Part shown: in pieces, positions 63,127-64,000 of the stretch | How the letters are laid out: each line of letters opens with the position of its first letter | How positions within the stretch are numbered: position 1 is the stretch's first letter | Assembly (NCBI GenBank): GCA_029557915.1 | Contig: JAKQHS010000178.1 | Coordinates: 1 to 64,000 of the forward strand | Reading direction: 5' to 3' | Source: Bacteroidota bacterium | GTDB taxonomy: Bacteria > Bacteroidota > Bacteroidia > Chitinophagales > Saprospiraceae | DNA length: 64,000 bases | Notes under the pieces: generated by a model | Database searches by the model: none | What the model was told of the DNA's origin: nothing | Seen by the model: the letters and a program-made list of their open reading frames with translations, nothing else | Made by a program: the position numbers and the translations under genes

Positions 63127-64000
63127 CTAGGAAGTCGCTTCCTTGTGAAGCATGATTTTTAATCCGGTCTTTTCCTCATTCAGGGTTGCTTCCAGGATAG
63201 ACCCTTCTTCCGGTCCTTCATTCAGGATGAATTCGGCCAGCGGATCTTCTATGTATTTCTGTATCGCACGGTTTAAAGGCCTTGCCCCGAACTGAGGATC
63301 GAAGCCCTTTTCAGCCACAAACTTTTTAGCTTCAGGGGTCAGTTTCAACTCGTAGTTGAGGTTGCCCAGCCTTTTGGCCAGTCCGTTGAGGGAGAGGTCT
63401 ATGATCTGGAAGATCTGGTCTTCAGAAAGGCTATTGAAAATGATGACGTCGTCAATCCGGTTGAGGAATTCAGGCGAAAAGGTCTTTTTCAAGGCGTTTT
63501 GGATCACCGACTTCGTATTGTCCTCAGCCGCTTCCACGCGGGCCTTGGTAGCAAATCCAACGCCCTGCCCGAAATCTTTCAACTGGCGGACCCCGATATT
63601 GGAAGTCATGATGATCAGGGTATTTTTGAAATCGATTTTACGGCCGAGGCCATCGGTGAGTAAACCATCGTCCAGCACCTGGAGCAGGATGTTATAAATA
63701 TCCGGGTGTGCCTTTTCTATTTCATCCAACAGGATCACCGAATAAGGTTTTCGCCTGACTTTTTCGGTGAGTTGGCCCCCTTCTTCGTACCCGACATAAC
63801 CCGGAGGCGCCCCGATCAGCCGGCTCACGGAAAACTTCTCCATGTACTCGCTCATATCAATCCGGATCAGCGAATCTTCATTGTCGAAAAGATAGCGGGC
63901 AAGGGCTTTGGCAAGTTCGGTTTTTCCGACTCCGGTGGGGCCGAGGAAAATGAAAGTGCCGATCGGTTTTTTAGGGTCTTTGAGCCCAACCCGGTTACGC
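63127..64000 (-). CDS. clpC: ClpC-type AAA+ ATPase, C-terminal part (start off window)
   Basis: The last 290 or so residues of a Hsp100 ATPase are visible: the second Walker A ([17 protein letters not shown]), [21 protein letters not shown], Walker [12 protein letters not shown], sensor IIMTSNIG, the arginine finger in FLNRIDD, and the small domain [25 protein letters not shown]. The short tail after this domain and the [12 protein letters not shown] lead-in favour ClpC, which unfolds substrates for ClpP, over ClpB. The frame is open to the window edge. Confidence 0.9.
   Translation of the reverse strand, partial: RNRVGLKDPKKPIGTFIFLGPTGVGKTELAKALARYLFDNEDSLIRIDMSEYMEKFSVSRLIGAPPGYVGYEEGGQLTEKVRRKPYSVILLDEIEKAHPDIYNILLQVLDDGLLTDGLGRKIDFKNTLIIMTSNIGVRQLKDFGQGVGFATKARVEAAEDNTKSVIQNALKKTFSPEFLNRIDDVIIFNSLSEDQIFQIIDLSLNGLAKRLGNLNYELKLTPEAKKFVAEKGFDPQFGARPLNRAIQKYIEDPLAEFILNEGPEEGSILEATLNEEKTGLKIMLHKEATS

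Overview
This 64 kb window looks like chromosomal DNA from a Bacteroidota bacterium, most likely a member of the Saprospiria (Saprospiraceae/Lewinella-like). Several features point there: many proteins end in type IX secretion (T9SS) sorting domains of type A or type B, there is a PorP/SprF-type partner protein, there are SprB repeats, promoters of the TAnnTTTG kind can be seen, a DUF2795-type small protein is present, and the motif 'NGVSTxDLxxIQKHILG' recurs. The taxonomic placement is inference from these features, not from a search.

Layout. Positions 1-9.3 kb (minus strand) hold a partial rhodanese, a PASTA-domain membrane protein, a secreted HExxHxxxxxH metalloprotease with a P-domain, a very large putative outer-membrane protein and an LpxL-like acyltransferase. 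A plus-strand pair follows at 9.4-11.0 kb: a glycosylasparaginase-type Ntn hydrolase and a LuxR/NarL-type regulator whose receiver domain has lost its phosphorylation residues.

From 11.1 to 44.4 kb the window is dominated by a 33 kb block of nine plus-strand genes for exported proteins. Seven are giant cysteine-rich HYR-like proteins (774-1866 aa). Each ends in a dockerin-type pair of calcium loops, most then have a cohesin-like beta module, and all end in a type A sorting domain. In their midst lies a gene for a protein with two N-terminal cohesin-like domains, four SprB repeats and a type B sorting domain, followed by a PorP/SprF-family protein. I read this as a possible cohesin-dockerin surface assembly without recognisable enzymes: the two-cohesin protein would be anchored through its SprF-like partner, and the dockerin proteins would be the docked or polymerising subunits. 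Four transcription-unit heads in the block share an inverted repeat (best copy ATACCCAAAAAAGGGTAT) placed 21-22 nt before a TAnnTTTG element. Its 7-2-7 geometry suits a NarL-family regulator, and such a regulator is encoded directly upstream.

From 44.5 to 64 kb the window is housekeeping: ruvX-def; ribE with a type B T9SS protein; era-der-rfbC-rfbD; a conserved hypothetical; a NadR-like kinase that seems to start at ATT; a TPP-riboswitch-controlled TonB receptor; cmk with an outer-membrane protein; a DUF2795 protein; a guanine deaminase-like enzyme; queA; a MacB/FtsX-type permease; a heptamer repeat array; infC-rpmI-rplT; and the end of a ClpC-type ATPase. No rRNA, tRNA, insertion sequence, phage or CRISPR array was recognised.
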